Below are positions 20,291-29,646 of a stretch of 61,499 nt of DNA, one piece after another (positions within the stretch are counted from its first letter, which is position 1; each line of letters starts with the position of its first letter). Both the position numbers and the translations under genes were made by a program. Source of the DNA: an uncultured Flavobacteriales bacterium (GTDB lineage: Bacteria > Bacteroidota > Bacteroidia > Flavobacteriales_D > Parvicellaceae). Under the pieces are notes generated by a model that was given only the letters and a program-made list of their open reading frames with translations, was not told the DNA's origin and made no database searches. The stretch spans positions 1 to 61,499 of the forward strand of contig CAJQPO010000061.1 of the NCBI GenBank assembly GCA_905480225.1. Reading direction: 5' to 3'.

Positions 20291-23200
20291 ATGAAACACT
20301 TAGCATTAAACTGCTTTTTACTACTTTTTAGTACCATATCATTTGCGTCTCATGTTCCTGGCGGGAATATCACTTACGAATGCGTTGGACCAAACCAATA
20401 TCTCATCACACTGACCTTATTTGAAGACTGTGGTACAGCATTTACATCAAATGTGAATCAAACTGTGGTTATTGACAACGATTGTGGCTACACGGGATTA
20501 ATAAATGTAAGTCTCCCAAACACCATGTTTCAAGAGGAAGTTTCGCAGCTCTGCGATATTGAAATGCCCAACTCTGAGTGTAATGGCGGCACCCTTCCAG
20601 GAATATATATGCATCAATGGCAAGCAATCGTTACACTCCCTGGTCCTTGTGACTCCTGGACATTTTCATACGGTTCTTGCTGCAGAAACGGCGCTACTAA
20701 CGTACCAAGTACAGGCGAAAGTTATTACTGGGAGTCTATTTTAAATAATCAAACAGAACCTTGTAATACTTCTCCAATAATAACCGCACCTCCAATACCT
20801 TATGTATGCGCAGGCTCTTTAGTTTCCTATAACCTTGGAGCCTACGAGCCAGATGGTCATACTTTGGCATACTCTTTTATTCCAGCCATGACTAATGGAA
20901 CAGGTGGTGCCGTAGTGTATGCCGGAGGATATACAGGGGCAGTTCCCATAACGGGAACCGTAAACATCACTATTGACCCTGCGACTGGACAAATAACATT
21001 CAATACAAATACCATCGGAAACTATGTTGTTGCCATATTAATCGAAGAGTACAATGCTGCAGGAGATTTAGTAGGTAGCATTGTTCACGACATACAATTT
21101 GAAGTTATTTCTTGTCCGGGAAACAACAATCCAGATCCACCGATTGCAGGGATTACGAATTTTAGTGGTACAGGGACTCAAACAGGACCGAATCAAATTC
21201 AAATTTGCGAAGGAGATAATTTTTGTTTTGACATTGTCTTTTCTGATCCAGATGGCGATTCACTATACATGTCATCTAATATCGATTCCGTACTTGCGGG
21301 CTCCACATTCACTACTTCATGGAATGCAACAGGCGATGTATGTACTGCAAATGTCTGTTGGACAGCACTACCTGGATCTCCACTATTTACGTCTTTTACG
21401 ATTATTGCCGAAGACAATGCTTGCCCGATCAAAGGATTTTTCACCTATCCTATTGAAATTTCAATCGTTAGCAGTACTTGGGCTGGTTTTGATGAAATAA
21501 TGTGCTTGGGTCAAGGAGTTCAACTAAATGCCAATGGTGGATCTAATTTTAATTGGTCTGTCATTTCGGGAGATCCGCTAAGCGTGCCTGCTAATTTCAG
21601 TTGCAACCCTTGTCAAAATCCAATTGCCAACCCGGCTATCACAACGGTTTACGAAGTAATTAGCAACCTATCTGGTGGATGCGTTAATGTTGATACGGTT
21701 ACCGTTAATGTTGTCCCAGATTTCGCACATACTCTGACACAATCAGCTGCTAGTACTTGTCTTTTTGATCCTGTTCAAATCAATTTAACGACATCGCCGA
21801 CGGGATTATACGGATACGAATGGTCACCAGCTACCTTCCTAGATGACGCTTTTATATCCAGTCCTTTGGCTAATATTACAACACCTGGCACATATACCTA
21901 CTACGTAGATATCACAAGTCCTGATGGTTGTGTGAAAACAGATTCTGTGACTATAACTATTGCCAATTCCGTTTCGCCCGTTTTTATTTTAACAGCGTTA
22001 GACTCCTCTATTTGCGGAACAACAACGCAACTATTTGCCACATTAGACTCAACGCTAGTTTCTGCTGGCATTGAGGATGATTTTGAATCTGGAACAATAA
22101 ACCCATTAATATGGGGGTCCGTTGATAATGGAACACCGGGTGTTGGGTGCGGGGCTAACGGCGGATCAGCTGCAGCATTGCATTTTGACAGCAGTACAGG
22201 CGATCGAGCCGCAACAACCGTCGGAATAAATACAGCTCCATGTACAACAGTTGATTTTTGCCTTTTCATTGGAAATTCTGGATCAGGCGGTGCACCATGC
22301 GAAAATGCAGACGTTAACGAAGATGTTGTGTTAGAATACTCCGTGGACGGTGGAATTACATGGGTACTCATGCAAACATTTCTGCAATCCGATTGGGATG
22401 CATTAAATGCCTGGCAGTGTTTTTCAATTCCTATCCCAGGTGCGGCGTTAACTGGAAATACCATGTTCAGATGGATTCAACCGAATTATTCTGCCTGTGT
22501 AGGTTGTGATAATTGGTCTTTAGATGATGTACAGGTTACTTGCGCGTTCACAAGCACTTTTGATTTTGCATGGACAGGCCAAGCCTTGAGCAATGCAACC
22601 GATCAGAATCCTTTTATCACTCCAATTACCACTAACAATTATGTTGTTACAGTTACTGATGCATCATCGGGTTGTACTTTTGTGGACTCCATTTTAATCG
22701 ATGTGTTTTGTCCTCCGTGCTCACCCCCATTTCCTACTTATCAGGATGTTACTTGTGTCGGGTCATGTGATGGCTATATCATTGCTGATGCTGTTGGCTC
22801 AGATGGACCACCTTGGAACTTCACTTGGACCGATGCAGTAAGTGGAGCCGTATTAGGCACACTGACCACGACCAATGCTTCAGACACGTTGTTAAATTTA
22901 TGTGCAGGAACATATACGATTACCGTGACGGACACGTTAGGTTGTGCGAGAGACACTACCGTAACACTTAGTGAGCCGCCTGCAATGTCCTTAACCCCAT
23001 CAAATGACACTACAATATGCATAGGTGGAACTGCCTCTATTTCAGCAATACCTTCAGGAGGTAATGGCGCTCCATACACCTTAAACTGGAATGGATTAAT
23101 AGGAAATGGCCCGCACATTGTAGCACCAACAACAGACTCCTGTTTCGTTTTAATTGCAACAGATGTACTTGGTTGTTCTTCAACCTTTGATTCTATTTGT

Positions 23201-24274
23201 ATTGCGATGAATCCCCCACTTAGTATTCAGACGACACCTGATGATACTGTTTGTCCTGGAGATCAAACATCCATTTCCGCCACTGGTTTTGGAGGTATTG
23301 GCTCTCCTTACACGTACTCATGGACTGACATTGCTGGCGGCTCTTTAGGAAGCAGCTCCCCTTTAACAGTTATTCCAAATGTAAACGCCACGCAGTACAT
23401 TGCAACGATATCAGATGGCTGTGAAACCCCGCCCGCTTCTGATACCGTCACTATTTATTTCTACCCTACACCCATTCCACTAATTACAAGTGACATCATC
23501 GAAGGATGCTATCCAATCGATGTATTATTCACTAATTCAACGTCAGCCGGAATGAGCGCCAGTTGTTTTTGGAATTTCGGAAATGGAATTACAAACAACA
23601 CATGCAATCCACCGGTCATAACTTATGATATACCCGGTGCATATGACGTTGGATTAACCATAACGTCAACCGATGGCTGCGTTGGGGATACTACAATATC
23701 AGCGTATATTAACGTATACGATTATCCTAGCGCAAATTTCGCATTTGGACCACAACCAACCAATGTTTTGGAACCTGAAATTTCATTTGTCAATCAGTCC
23801 TCTTCAGATGCAAATTCATTTTCTTGGGAATTTGGTTCAAGTGGTGCAGTAGGAAGTTCAAATGAGGAACAACCCGTAATTCTTTTCCCAGACTCAGAAC
23901 CTGGATCCTACCCAGTAGAGTTAGTCGTTACTAATGCTGACGGATGCCAAGATTCCATTTCTTGGATGGTTCAAATCGACGGCGTGTTTACTTGTTATGC
24001 ACCAAGTGCATTTACTCCTAATGGTGATGGTAATAATGACTTCTTCTTTTTGCAAGGGGAATCCCTCGACGATGAAAATTTTGAGCTTCGAATTTTCGAT
24101 AGATGGGGTGGAATTGTCTTTTCGTCCAACACCTACACTGCAACGTGGGATGGTCTTCTAAATGGCGGTACGAAACCTGCCAAATCTGATGTATACATTT
24201 GGCGAGTAGAAACTAGAAATGGGATTACTGGTGAAAGGGTTGAATTAAAAGGACACGTTACCCTTTTAAGGTAG
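20291..24274 (+). CDS. Large cell-surface protein, T9SS type B cargo with reelin-like and PKD domains
   Basis: The 1327-residue protein has a signal peptide (ending SFAS) and many cysteine-bearing beta-sandwich repeats. Around residues 595-755 is a block (EDDFESG, then WGSVDNG, VLEYSVDGGITW, RWIQPN, WSLDDVQV) that resembles the reelin sub-repeat. Two PKD-like domains follow near 1065-1235 (FWNFGNGIT, FSWEFGSSG). The C-terminus carries the type B (gliding-motility-associated) sorting domain: FTPNGDGNNDFF, FDRWGG, WDGLLNGG and a terminal LKGHVTLLR. It is probably exported by T9SS as an adhesin-like or surface-layer protein. A 14-base inverted repeat lies just upstream at 20269-20282. Confidence 0.8.
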   Translation: MKHLALNCFLLLFSTISFASHVPGGNITYECVGPNQYLITLTLFEDCGTAFTSNVNQTVVIDNDCGYTGLINVSLPNTMFQEEVSQLCDIEMPNSECNGGTLPGIYMHQWQAIVTLPGPCDSWTFSYGSCCRNGATNVPSTGESYYWESILNNQTEPCNTSPIITAPPIPYVCAGSLVSYNLGAYEPDGHTLAYSFIPAMTNGTGGAVVYAGGYTGAVPITGTVNITIDPATGQITFNTNTIGNYVVAILIEEYNAAGDLVGSIVHDIQFEVISCPGNNNPDPPIAGITNFSGTGTQTGPNQIQICEGDNFCFDIVFSDPDGDSLYMSSNIDSVLAGSTFTTSWNATGDVCTANVCWTALPGSPLFTSFTIIAEDNACPIKGFFTYPIEISIVSSTWAGFDEIMCLGQGVQLNANGGSNFNWSVISGDPLSVPANFSCNPCQNPIANPAITTVYEVISNLSGGCVNVDTVTVNVVPDFAHTLTQSAASTCLFDPVQINLTTSPTGLYGYEWSPATFLDDAFISSPLANITTPGTYTYYVDITSPDGCVKTDSVTITIANSVSPVFILTALDSSICGTTTQLFATLDSTLVSAGIEDDFESGTINPLIWGSVDNGTPGVGCGANGGSAAALHFDSSTGDRAATTVGINTAPCTTVDFCLFIGNSGSGGAPCENADVNEDVVLEYSVDGGITWVLMQTFLQSDWDALNAWQCFSIPIPGAALTGNTMFRWIQPNYSACVGCDNWSLDDVQVTCAFTSTFDFAWTGQALSNATDQNPFITPITTNNYVVTVTDASSGCTFVDSILIDVFCPPCSPPFPTYQDVTCVGSCDGYIIADAVGSDGPPWNFTWTDAVSGAVLGTLTTTNASDTLLNLCAGTYTITVTDTLGCARDTTVTLSEPPAMSLTPSNDTTICIGGTASISAIPSGGNGAPYTLNWNGLIGNGPHIVAPTTDSCFVLIATDVLGCSSTFDSICIAMNPPLSIQTTPDDTVCPGDQTSISATGFGGIGSPYTYSWTDIAGGSLGSSSPLTVIPNVNATQYIATISDGCETPPASDTVTIYFYPTPIPLITSDIIEGCYPIDVLFTNSTSAGMSASCFWNFGNGITNNTCNPPVITYDIPGAYDVGLTITSTDGCVGDTTISAYINVYDYPSANFAFGPQPTNVLEPEISFVNQSSSDANSFSWEFGSSGAVGSSNEEQPVILFPDSEPGSYPVELVVTNADGCQDSISWMVQIDGVFTCYAPSAFTPNGDGNNDFFFLQGESLDDENFELRIFDRWGGIVFSSNTYTATWDGLLNGGTKPAKSDVYIWRVETRNGITGERVELKGHVTLLR

Positions 24275-25787
24275 AATCATTTACAGTTTGAACCAATACT
24301 TGATAATAAGGTTGTTTTTGCATTTTAGCTTTCAGCCAACAATAAAAAGCCATTGCCAGTAAATCTTCTTGATCAGTTGGTAATCGTTCAATGGTATTAT
24401 CCACTTTTTGAAAAAATGACTGTGTCGCGACCTCTTCAGGGTAATTAATCAAATACTTTATTAACCCAACAAACGTTTTGACCCTTGAATACATGGGCGT
24501 GGCCAATAGCTTAGAAAAAGACCTTTCAATCCCATTTAATCGAGATAAGGCAATTTCGTAATTTTCACGCTCATACTGGTTTATCACATCGACCAGGTTC
24601 TTCCTTAACATCCACTCCTTCCCCATTTTCTTTTCACACCATTTATCAGAATGATGTATAGTCAAAAGCACTTGATTTGCTTTGTAATATTCTTGGTTCT
24701 GAAAATGAAAAACTGTTAAATTTAATTTTAAGTCTAAAACATACCTCATGGATAATCGATTCTCAAAATTCAACAGATAGTCTTCGATTAATTGAACAGA
24801 TTCTTGATTAAAGCCCAGGTAACTTTTGGCAGAAGCATATAACATGACATATTTCGGGTAAAATTTACCAATCAATGATTTATTCTGAGAACTAATGGCC
24901 TCTTTTAATTCCTGTAGATACTTCAAACATCTTTCAAAATTTCTATTTCGATACAGAACATGAGCAATCATATACAATAGCTCAATACGAATTTGAACAT
25001 TCCTTTTAGTAAACCCTCCATCATTTTCAACTTTTTCAAACTCCTCTATAATCATGGGTTCAAAACGAGAAAAATCTTTTTCTACCAAAACACCAATTCG
25101 AATTATCGATAATATTTTAAGCAGGTGATTGGGCTTTTTTGAAAAAGTATGACTAATTCCCGTATCATAAAATAGCTTTCGAATCGAAACACTCAAATCT
25201 TCTTCCAAAGTTCCCGTTTTGTGCTTATACAACAAGTAACGAATACGTGCCGCTAAAACATTAACCTTTTCATCCTGCTTCGCTTCTTTCCCGTTCTCTT
25301 CCAATTTATACACTATTGTCTCTATATCTGGCGCATACTCTGGGTGCCATTGTTCAATTTGCAAATTGAAAATATTATCCATTAAATCGTGTAGATTAGA
25401 TTTATATGCCAAGTCTTCTGACTTCTTTAAATACGACCACCCTATTTGTGGCAGATCCCGACTAAAAAGGTGCTGAGACAGAGAAAGCATTCCCATTACT
25501 TTTGATGCGGTTGTTTCATCTTCATCCATCCTTTTCAAAGCAATGAAATCAATGAGCTGCTTAATTAATCGTTTTCGAAGCATATTATAAGCTTCTCTAT
25601 TTTCAGTATTGTACAACTCATGAATAATGACTTTTGGTTTTTTTTCTGGATGTTCAACAATTATTTCAAAAAGCTCAAGATCTCTCCTTTGGTCTTTACT
25701 CCTTTGACGCTGAGTAAAAACTCTGAATTCCTTTTTTTCATCATCTGTTAAAGAAATAATAACAGATTTTAATTGATCTACAGCCAT
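24258..25787 (-). CDS. Conserved helical protein of unknown function
   Basis: This 509-residue cytoplasmic protein is almost entirely alpha-helical, with regularly spaced helical pairs in the middle and C-terminal parts (for example FERCLKYLQELKEAI and YYKANQVLLTIHHSD), suggesting a TPR-like solenoid. The N-terminal segment (LTDDEKKEFRVFTQR, then MLRKRLIKQLIDFIAL) looks like a separate helical domain. I recognise the general type as common in Flavobacteriales but cannot name the function. It converges with the large T9SS cargo gene and overlaps its 3' end by 17 bases. Confidence 0.7.
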   Translation of the reverse strand: MAVDQLKSVIISLTDDEKKEFRVFTQRQRSKDQRRDLELFEIIVEHPEKKPKVIIHELYNTENREAYNMLRKRLIKQLIDFIALKRMDEDETTASKVMGMLSLSQHLFSRDLPQIGWSYLKKSEDLAYKSNLHDLMDNIFNLQIEQWHPEYAPDIETIVYKLEENGKEAKQDEKVNVLAARIRYLLYKHKTGTLEEDLSVSIRKLFYDTGISHTFSKKPNHLLKILSIIRIGVLVEKDFSRFEPMIIEEFEKVENDGGFTKRNVQIRIELLYMIAHVLYRNRNFERCLKYLQELKEAISSQNKSLIGKFYPKYVMLYASAKSYLGFNQESVQLIEDYLLNFENRLSMRYVLDLKLNLTVFHFQNQEYYKANQVLLTIHHSDKWCEKKMGKEWMLRKNLVDVINQYERENYEIALSRLNGIERSFSKLLATPMYSRVKTFVGLIKYLINYPEEVATQSFFQKVDNTIERLPTDQEDLLAMAFYCWLKAKMQKQPYYQVLVQTVNDSTLKG

Positions 25788-25929
25788 TACAGTACGTATT
25801 TACAATATAATTTAATCACAATTAATATTACAAATTATGAATTTAACATTTTAAATGTACGTATAAATAAGTTAATTAATTTATTATTTGAACAACTCAG
25901 CCTACTATTGTATCCATAAATAAAACAAA

Positions 25930-28893
25930 ATGAAAAATTGGACGCCATTATTTCTTACTCAGTTTCTCGGAATTTTAAATGACAACTTACTTAAACATTT
26001 AATTATTTTTATCAGCATTCTTTGGATCTCCAGCGAATTGCAAGATGTCATTATTCCAATAGCAACGGCATTACTAGTTCTACCCTATATTTTATTTAGC
26101 CCATTTGCTGGTTTTCTATCTCAAATCAAGACGAAAAAAACGATTATCCGAGTTGCCAAATTGTTAGAAATACCTATTATGGCAATTGCTGCATTTGCTT
26201 TTAGTATTGAAAACATTTTTCTTTTATTGCTTTGTCTTTTTCTAATGGGGCTTCAGAGTGCCATTTATTCGCCAGCTAAAATTGGCCTCATCAAAGACAT
26301 CTCTCATGAATCAAATCTTTCTAAAGGAACTGGAATTATGGAATTTTTTGGCTTTATAGCCCTCTTATTCAGTACCATTCTAGCTGGATACATTGCAAAT
26401 TTATCTTCCAATCAAAATTCCACTATTGCATACATGCTTATCACCATTGCATTTATTGGCTGGCTAGCCAGTTTGTTGATTCAATCAAACAGTCATAACG
26501 TGAGCAAGAATAATTCTAACCTATCCATTTTACCGCTTAAATTCTTAAAAAGGTCCTATAAGAAATCGCAGAAAAACAAAGGTCTCAACGCTGTTATTTT
26601 AGGTCTAGGAATGTTTTGGATGATTGCATCGTTACTACAAATGAACTTACTGGTTTACTGCAACGAAAACCTGCACTTGAATGCACTTGAAACAAGCATG
26701 GTTTGGGCAATTGTAATAATCGGCATTGCATTAGGGTGTATCGTAGCAGGCATAATTAACAAACAACGTGTAGAATTAGGGATCTCTGTTTTAGGTTCCA
26801 TTGGCCTAGCTATTTTCACATCAATAATTGCATTCTCAGAACCGAACATCCTCACTTTCTATATCTCTTTATTTTTTGGAGCGATGAGCGCTGGATTATT
26901 TAAAGTTCCTCTGAACAGTTGGATGCAAGAACGGTGCTCAACAAGAGATTTACCCAATCGATTGGCCTACCTTAATATGATTGTCTTTATTATCGTATTG
27001 CTTTCTTCTGTAATTTTCGCACTACTTACCTTCACTACAACCAGTCTTGGAATATTTAAATTCTTAGCATATACTTCCATTATACTTTCTTTTATAATGA
27101 CCGTGAAAAACCCTTCAGAGTTCATTCGTATAATTGTATTTTTTGTAGCGAGAGCCTGTTACAAAATGAATGTCAAAGGGATTCAGAACGTACCCAAAAA
27201 AAGCGGTGCACTTATCGTTGCTAATCATCTTTCCTTTATGGACTTTGTACTAATTGTAGGTGCTATACCCAGACAAGTACGTTATGTAATGTTTAAAGAA
27301 ATTTATGATATAAAATGGCTTAAATGGTTATTCAAAAGTTTAAATATGATACCCATTTCTCCACGATCGAAAAACAATTTAAAAGCGTTCAACCAATTGT
27401 GCCAAAATCAAATTAACAAAGGCCATATAGTGGTCATATTTGCGGAAGGGATGGTTACCAGAAATGGACATATACATGAATTTAAAAAAGGGCTAGAACA
27501 CATTGCAAAAGGAATAACAGCACCTATAATACCGATTCATATGGACGGAGTTCTTGGAACGCCATTTACCTATCTCTCTGGAAAAACCAGAGCTGAAAAG
27601 TTCACTTTTAAAAATTTAAGAAAAAAAGTATTTATTAATGTTGGTCTTCCCATGCATCCAAACAGCCCAGCTTTTAGCGTTAGACAATCCGTAACTAGAC
27701 TGCAAGCAGAAAGTGTAGCTGACCGAATAGATGACCAGGAACTCGCCCATCATGGGTTCATCAAATACAGCTTAAATAACTTGAAAAATATTGCATTTGA
27801 GAATGCACAAATGTCGGTTACTCATAAATCACTTCTTAAACACGTTTTTAGAAGAGCAAATGGAATTAAAACTGCTTTAGAAGGCAAAGAATCGGGAATT
27901 TTATTTATTTCCGATGCGCTCGAGCATGCCATTACGACATTAGCTATGAGCGTTGCTGGCAAAACAAGCATACTTGCAGAAAAATCTGGCAAAAACCTCA
28001 ACACCTTACGAAAGATCTATCATTGCAACACAGTACTTACAGACCAACCGATTGGCAATGTAGATTTCGAGCCGGTTTGGTTATCTCATTTAGACCAAAA
28101 AAAAATTAGCTTGATGAAAATTCGATGTTTAAAATTTACTAAACGCATAGACTACTTTTTTAAAAATATGCACGACAAATACGACCAAGTAATAGTAGGT
28201 TCAACTTCCAATTTACACACGGCATTGACCCACCAGAACATTATTTCAACAATTTATGGAATACAACAAGTAAACAACCTAGAGAAATACGGTAACACGA
28301 AAGCCTTTTTTGAAAGAAATTCTACAATTCATAATATTTTAAACGTATGGTTACCAGCAACAAAAGCAATTATCGGAATGCATAACACCAGTTTAAAAGG
28401 CTTAAACACAATTATTGGAAAAGAAGAGAATCTGCATCAAGTAATTGGAAAAATAGACCTGAATGATTTGAAGCATATCATAACTGATTACCAACACAAC
28501 AGCATTCTTACTGATGTAATCGACAAAGAAACAATCAACATACAAAGAGGATTTGGACTATTAGAAAGCATCCCGATACTCAGCTTAAACACCCATGATT
28601 TTAAGGGTAAAGACATCGCAGGAAAACCCTTGTTTCAATCTGGAACTGATCCAAAAACTGCTGGCCGCCCGATACCAGGGCTAGCCGTACAGATTGTTGA
28701 CCCTGCTAACTGGGCTAAGCTTTTAAACGCAAACGAAGTAGGTTCGATATTGGTAAGAGGCGCCCAAATAGCGCAGCACTTAACAATTAAAAGCGCCGAA
28801 TGGATTAACGGATGGCTCAACACGAACATGAAAGGATACTTAGACGAAAACGGCTTTATGCACATTGTAGAAACAGCTGAAAAAGAAAAATAA
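25930..28893 (+). CDS. MFS transporter / PlsC-type acyltransferase / degenerate AMP-ligase fusion (LplT-Aas-like)
   Basis: The 987-residue protein has three parts. Residues 1-400 form a 12-helix MFS domain resembling the lysophospholipid transporter LplT. Residues about 410-595 form an acyltransferase with the catalytic HX4D motif (NHLSFMD, H433 and D438) and a substrate motif FAEG at 504-507. Residues about 600-987 align in outline with the acyl-ACP-synthetase half of Aas, but the phosphate-binding loop expected as TSGSEGKPKG is VGSTSNLHTA near 757, the E/TE motif is RGFGLLES near 873, and the last catalytic-lysine subdomain is missing. It probably re-acylates lysophospholipids taken up or flipped inward; the ligase step may be lost. 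Confidence 0.75.
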   Translation: MKNWTPLFLTQFLGILNDNLLKHLIIFISILWISSELQDVIIPIATALLVLPYILFSPFAGFLSQIKTKKTIIRVAKLLEIPIMAIAAFAFSIENIFLLLLCLFLMGLQSAIYSPAKIGLIKDISHESNLSKGTGIMEFFGFIALLFSTILAGYIANLSSNQNSTIAYMLITIAFIGWLASLLIQSNSHNVSKNNSNLSILPLKFLKRSYKKSQKNKGLNAVILGLGMFWMIASLLQMNLLVYCNENLHLNALETSMVWAIVIIGIALGCIVAGIINKQRVELGISVLGSIGLAIFTSIIAFSEPNILTFYISLFFGAMSAGLFKVPLNSWMQERCSTRDLPNRLAYLNMIVFIIVLLSSVIFALLTFTTTSLGIFKFLAYTSIILSFIMTVKNPSEFIRIIVFFVARACYKMNVKGIQNVPKKSGALIVANHLSFMDFVLIVGAIPRQVRYVMFKEIYDIKWLKWLFKSLNMIPISPRSKNNLKAFNQLCQNQINKGHIVVIFAEGMVTRNGHIHEFKKGLEHIAKGITAPIIPIHMDGVLGTPFTYLSGKTRAEKFTFKNLRKKVFINVGLPMHPNSPAFSVRQSVTRLQAESVADRIDDQELAHHGFIKYSLNNLKNIAFENAQMSVTHKSLLKHVFRRANGIKTALEGKESGILFISDALEHAITTLAMSVAGKTSILAEKSGKNLNTLRKIYHCNTVLTDQPIGNVDFEPVWLSHLDQKKISLMKIRCLKFTKRIDYFFKNMHDKYDQVIVGSTSNLHTALTHQNIISTIYGIQQVNNLEKYGNTKAFFERNSTIHNILNVWLPATKAIIGMHNTSLKGLNTIIGKEENLHQVIGKIDLNDLKHIITDYQHNSILTDVIDKETINIQRGFGLLESIPILSLNTHDFKGKDIAGKPLFQSGTDPKTAGRPIPGLAVQIVDPANWAKLLNANEVGSILVRGAQIAQHLTIKSAEWINGWLNTNMKGYLDENGFMHIVETAEKEK

Positions 28894-28918
28894 CTTAGCT
28901 GAAGCCAACCTTTTGGCA

Positions 28919-29332
28919 TTACAATCTAATCTTTTTAAGATCACTGACATACTTTGGATTAGTTGCATAGCCCACATCTTCTAAGAACTTGTAATAATCA
29001 CCTCCTTTAAAATGGCGATCTTGCCAACGCTTGTAATAACGAACGCAATCGACCCAATCGGAAAAAACCAAATACTTTTTCTTGTAATAAAAACCAAATA
29101 TATTGTTCCTGGAAAGAGAGCAATGTGTGCATTTAAACCAGCCGGTTTCAACTATTGCTTGTTGTAAAACAACATCCGCATGTTTTACCTTTTCTTGCTG
29201 TAATACAATTTTCAAATTCTCAATAGTTAATTCCGGAGTCTTAACTGAATTTGCAGATACTGTTGAATCCCCAGCATTTGCATTGAAAGCGCAAATAAAA
29301 ATCAAACCAAATAACCAAATCCTCATAAACAC
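28919..29332 (-). CDS. Small secreted glucosaminidase-like protein
   Basis: The 137-residue protein has a signal peptide (ending NANAG). The rest resembles the core of the mannosyl-glycoprotein endo-beta-N-acetylglucosaminidase/flagellar-muramidase family: QAIVETGWF with the candidate catalytic Glu, RNNIFGFYYKKKYLVF, and WVDCVRYYKRWQ. Such domains cut the glycan strands of peptidoglycan. It is shorter than most family members and has no cell-wall-binding repeats. The start may be the ATG at 29332 or the one two codons later. Confidence 0.65.
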   Translation of the reverse strand: MFMRIWLFGLIFICAFNANAGDSTVSANSVKTPELTIENLKIVLQQEKVKHADVVLQQAIVETGWFKCTHCSLSRNNIFGFYYKKKYLVFSDWVDCVRYYKRWQDRHFKGGDYYKFLEDVGYATNPKYVSDLKKIRL

Positions 29333-29646
29333 ATTTTTATACGAGGTGCAAATCTATAAGTATTCCCCCTTTGTTCCACCTTTAATTTAGACCAACGAGC
29401 AGAATCTGCTGCTTAACGGGTAAATGAAATCCTCAAACTCGTAATCTGATCAAATAACTAGGTGGGATCAGAATTTTGCAAATAAAAAAGTGAATCGTAC
29501 CATTCAAAGATGAGAAATAGACAAATCAAGCGTCCATTTTCTTTTTTTTCGGCACTTGTATTTGATTGATTATGTATATTTACAACGAAGTGAACACCCT
29601 ATTGAGCGCGTCTCAAAACCGCTTCTGTTGATTAACACCTGGATAA
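29333..29646. other. Intergenic region between divergent genes
   Basis: This 314-base stretch separates the glucosaminidase-like gene (minus) and a T9SS cargo gene (plus). On the minus side it holds a clear -7 box (29349-29356). On the plus side the best promoter-like string is TATATTTA at 29575-29582. I see no RNA gene, repeat or coding remnant in the rest. Confidence 0.5.
29349..29356 (-). promoter_or_regulatory. -7 box TAGATTTG
   Basis: This perfect TAnnTTTG match on the minus strand lies 16 bases ahead of the glucosaminidase-like ATG at 29332. The same TAGATTTn string appears upstream of two of the small-RNA repeats. Confidence 0.5.

Noticed and set aside
21901-22464. 187-codon minus-strand frame inside the large T9SS cargo gene
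   Set aside because: It is antisense to a well-supported coding sequence with domains and a sorting tail; the long frame follows from the codon composition of the sense gene.
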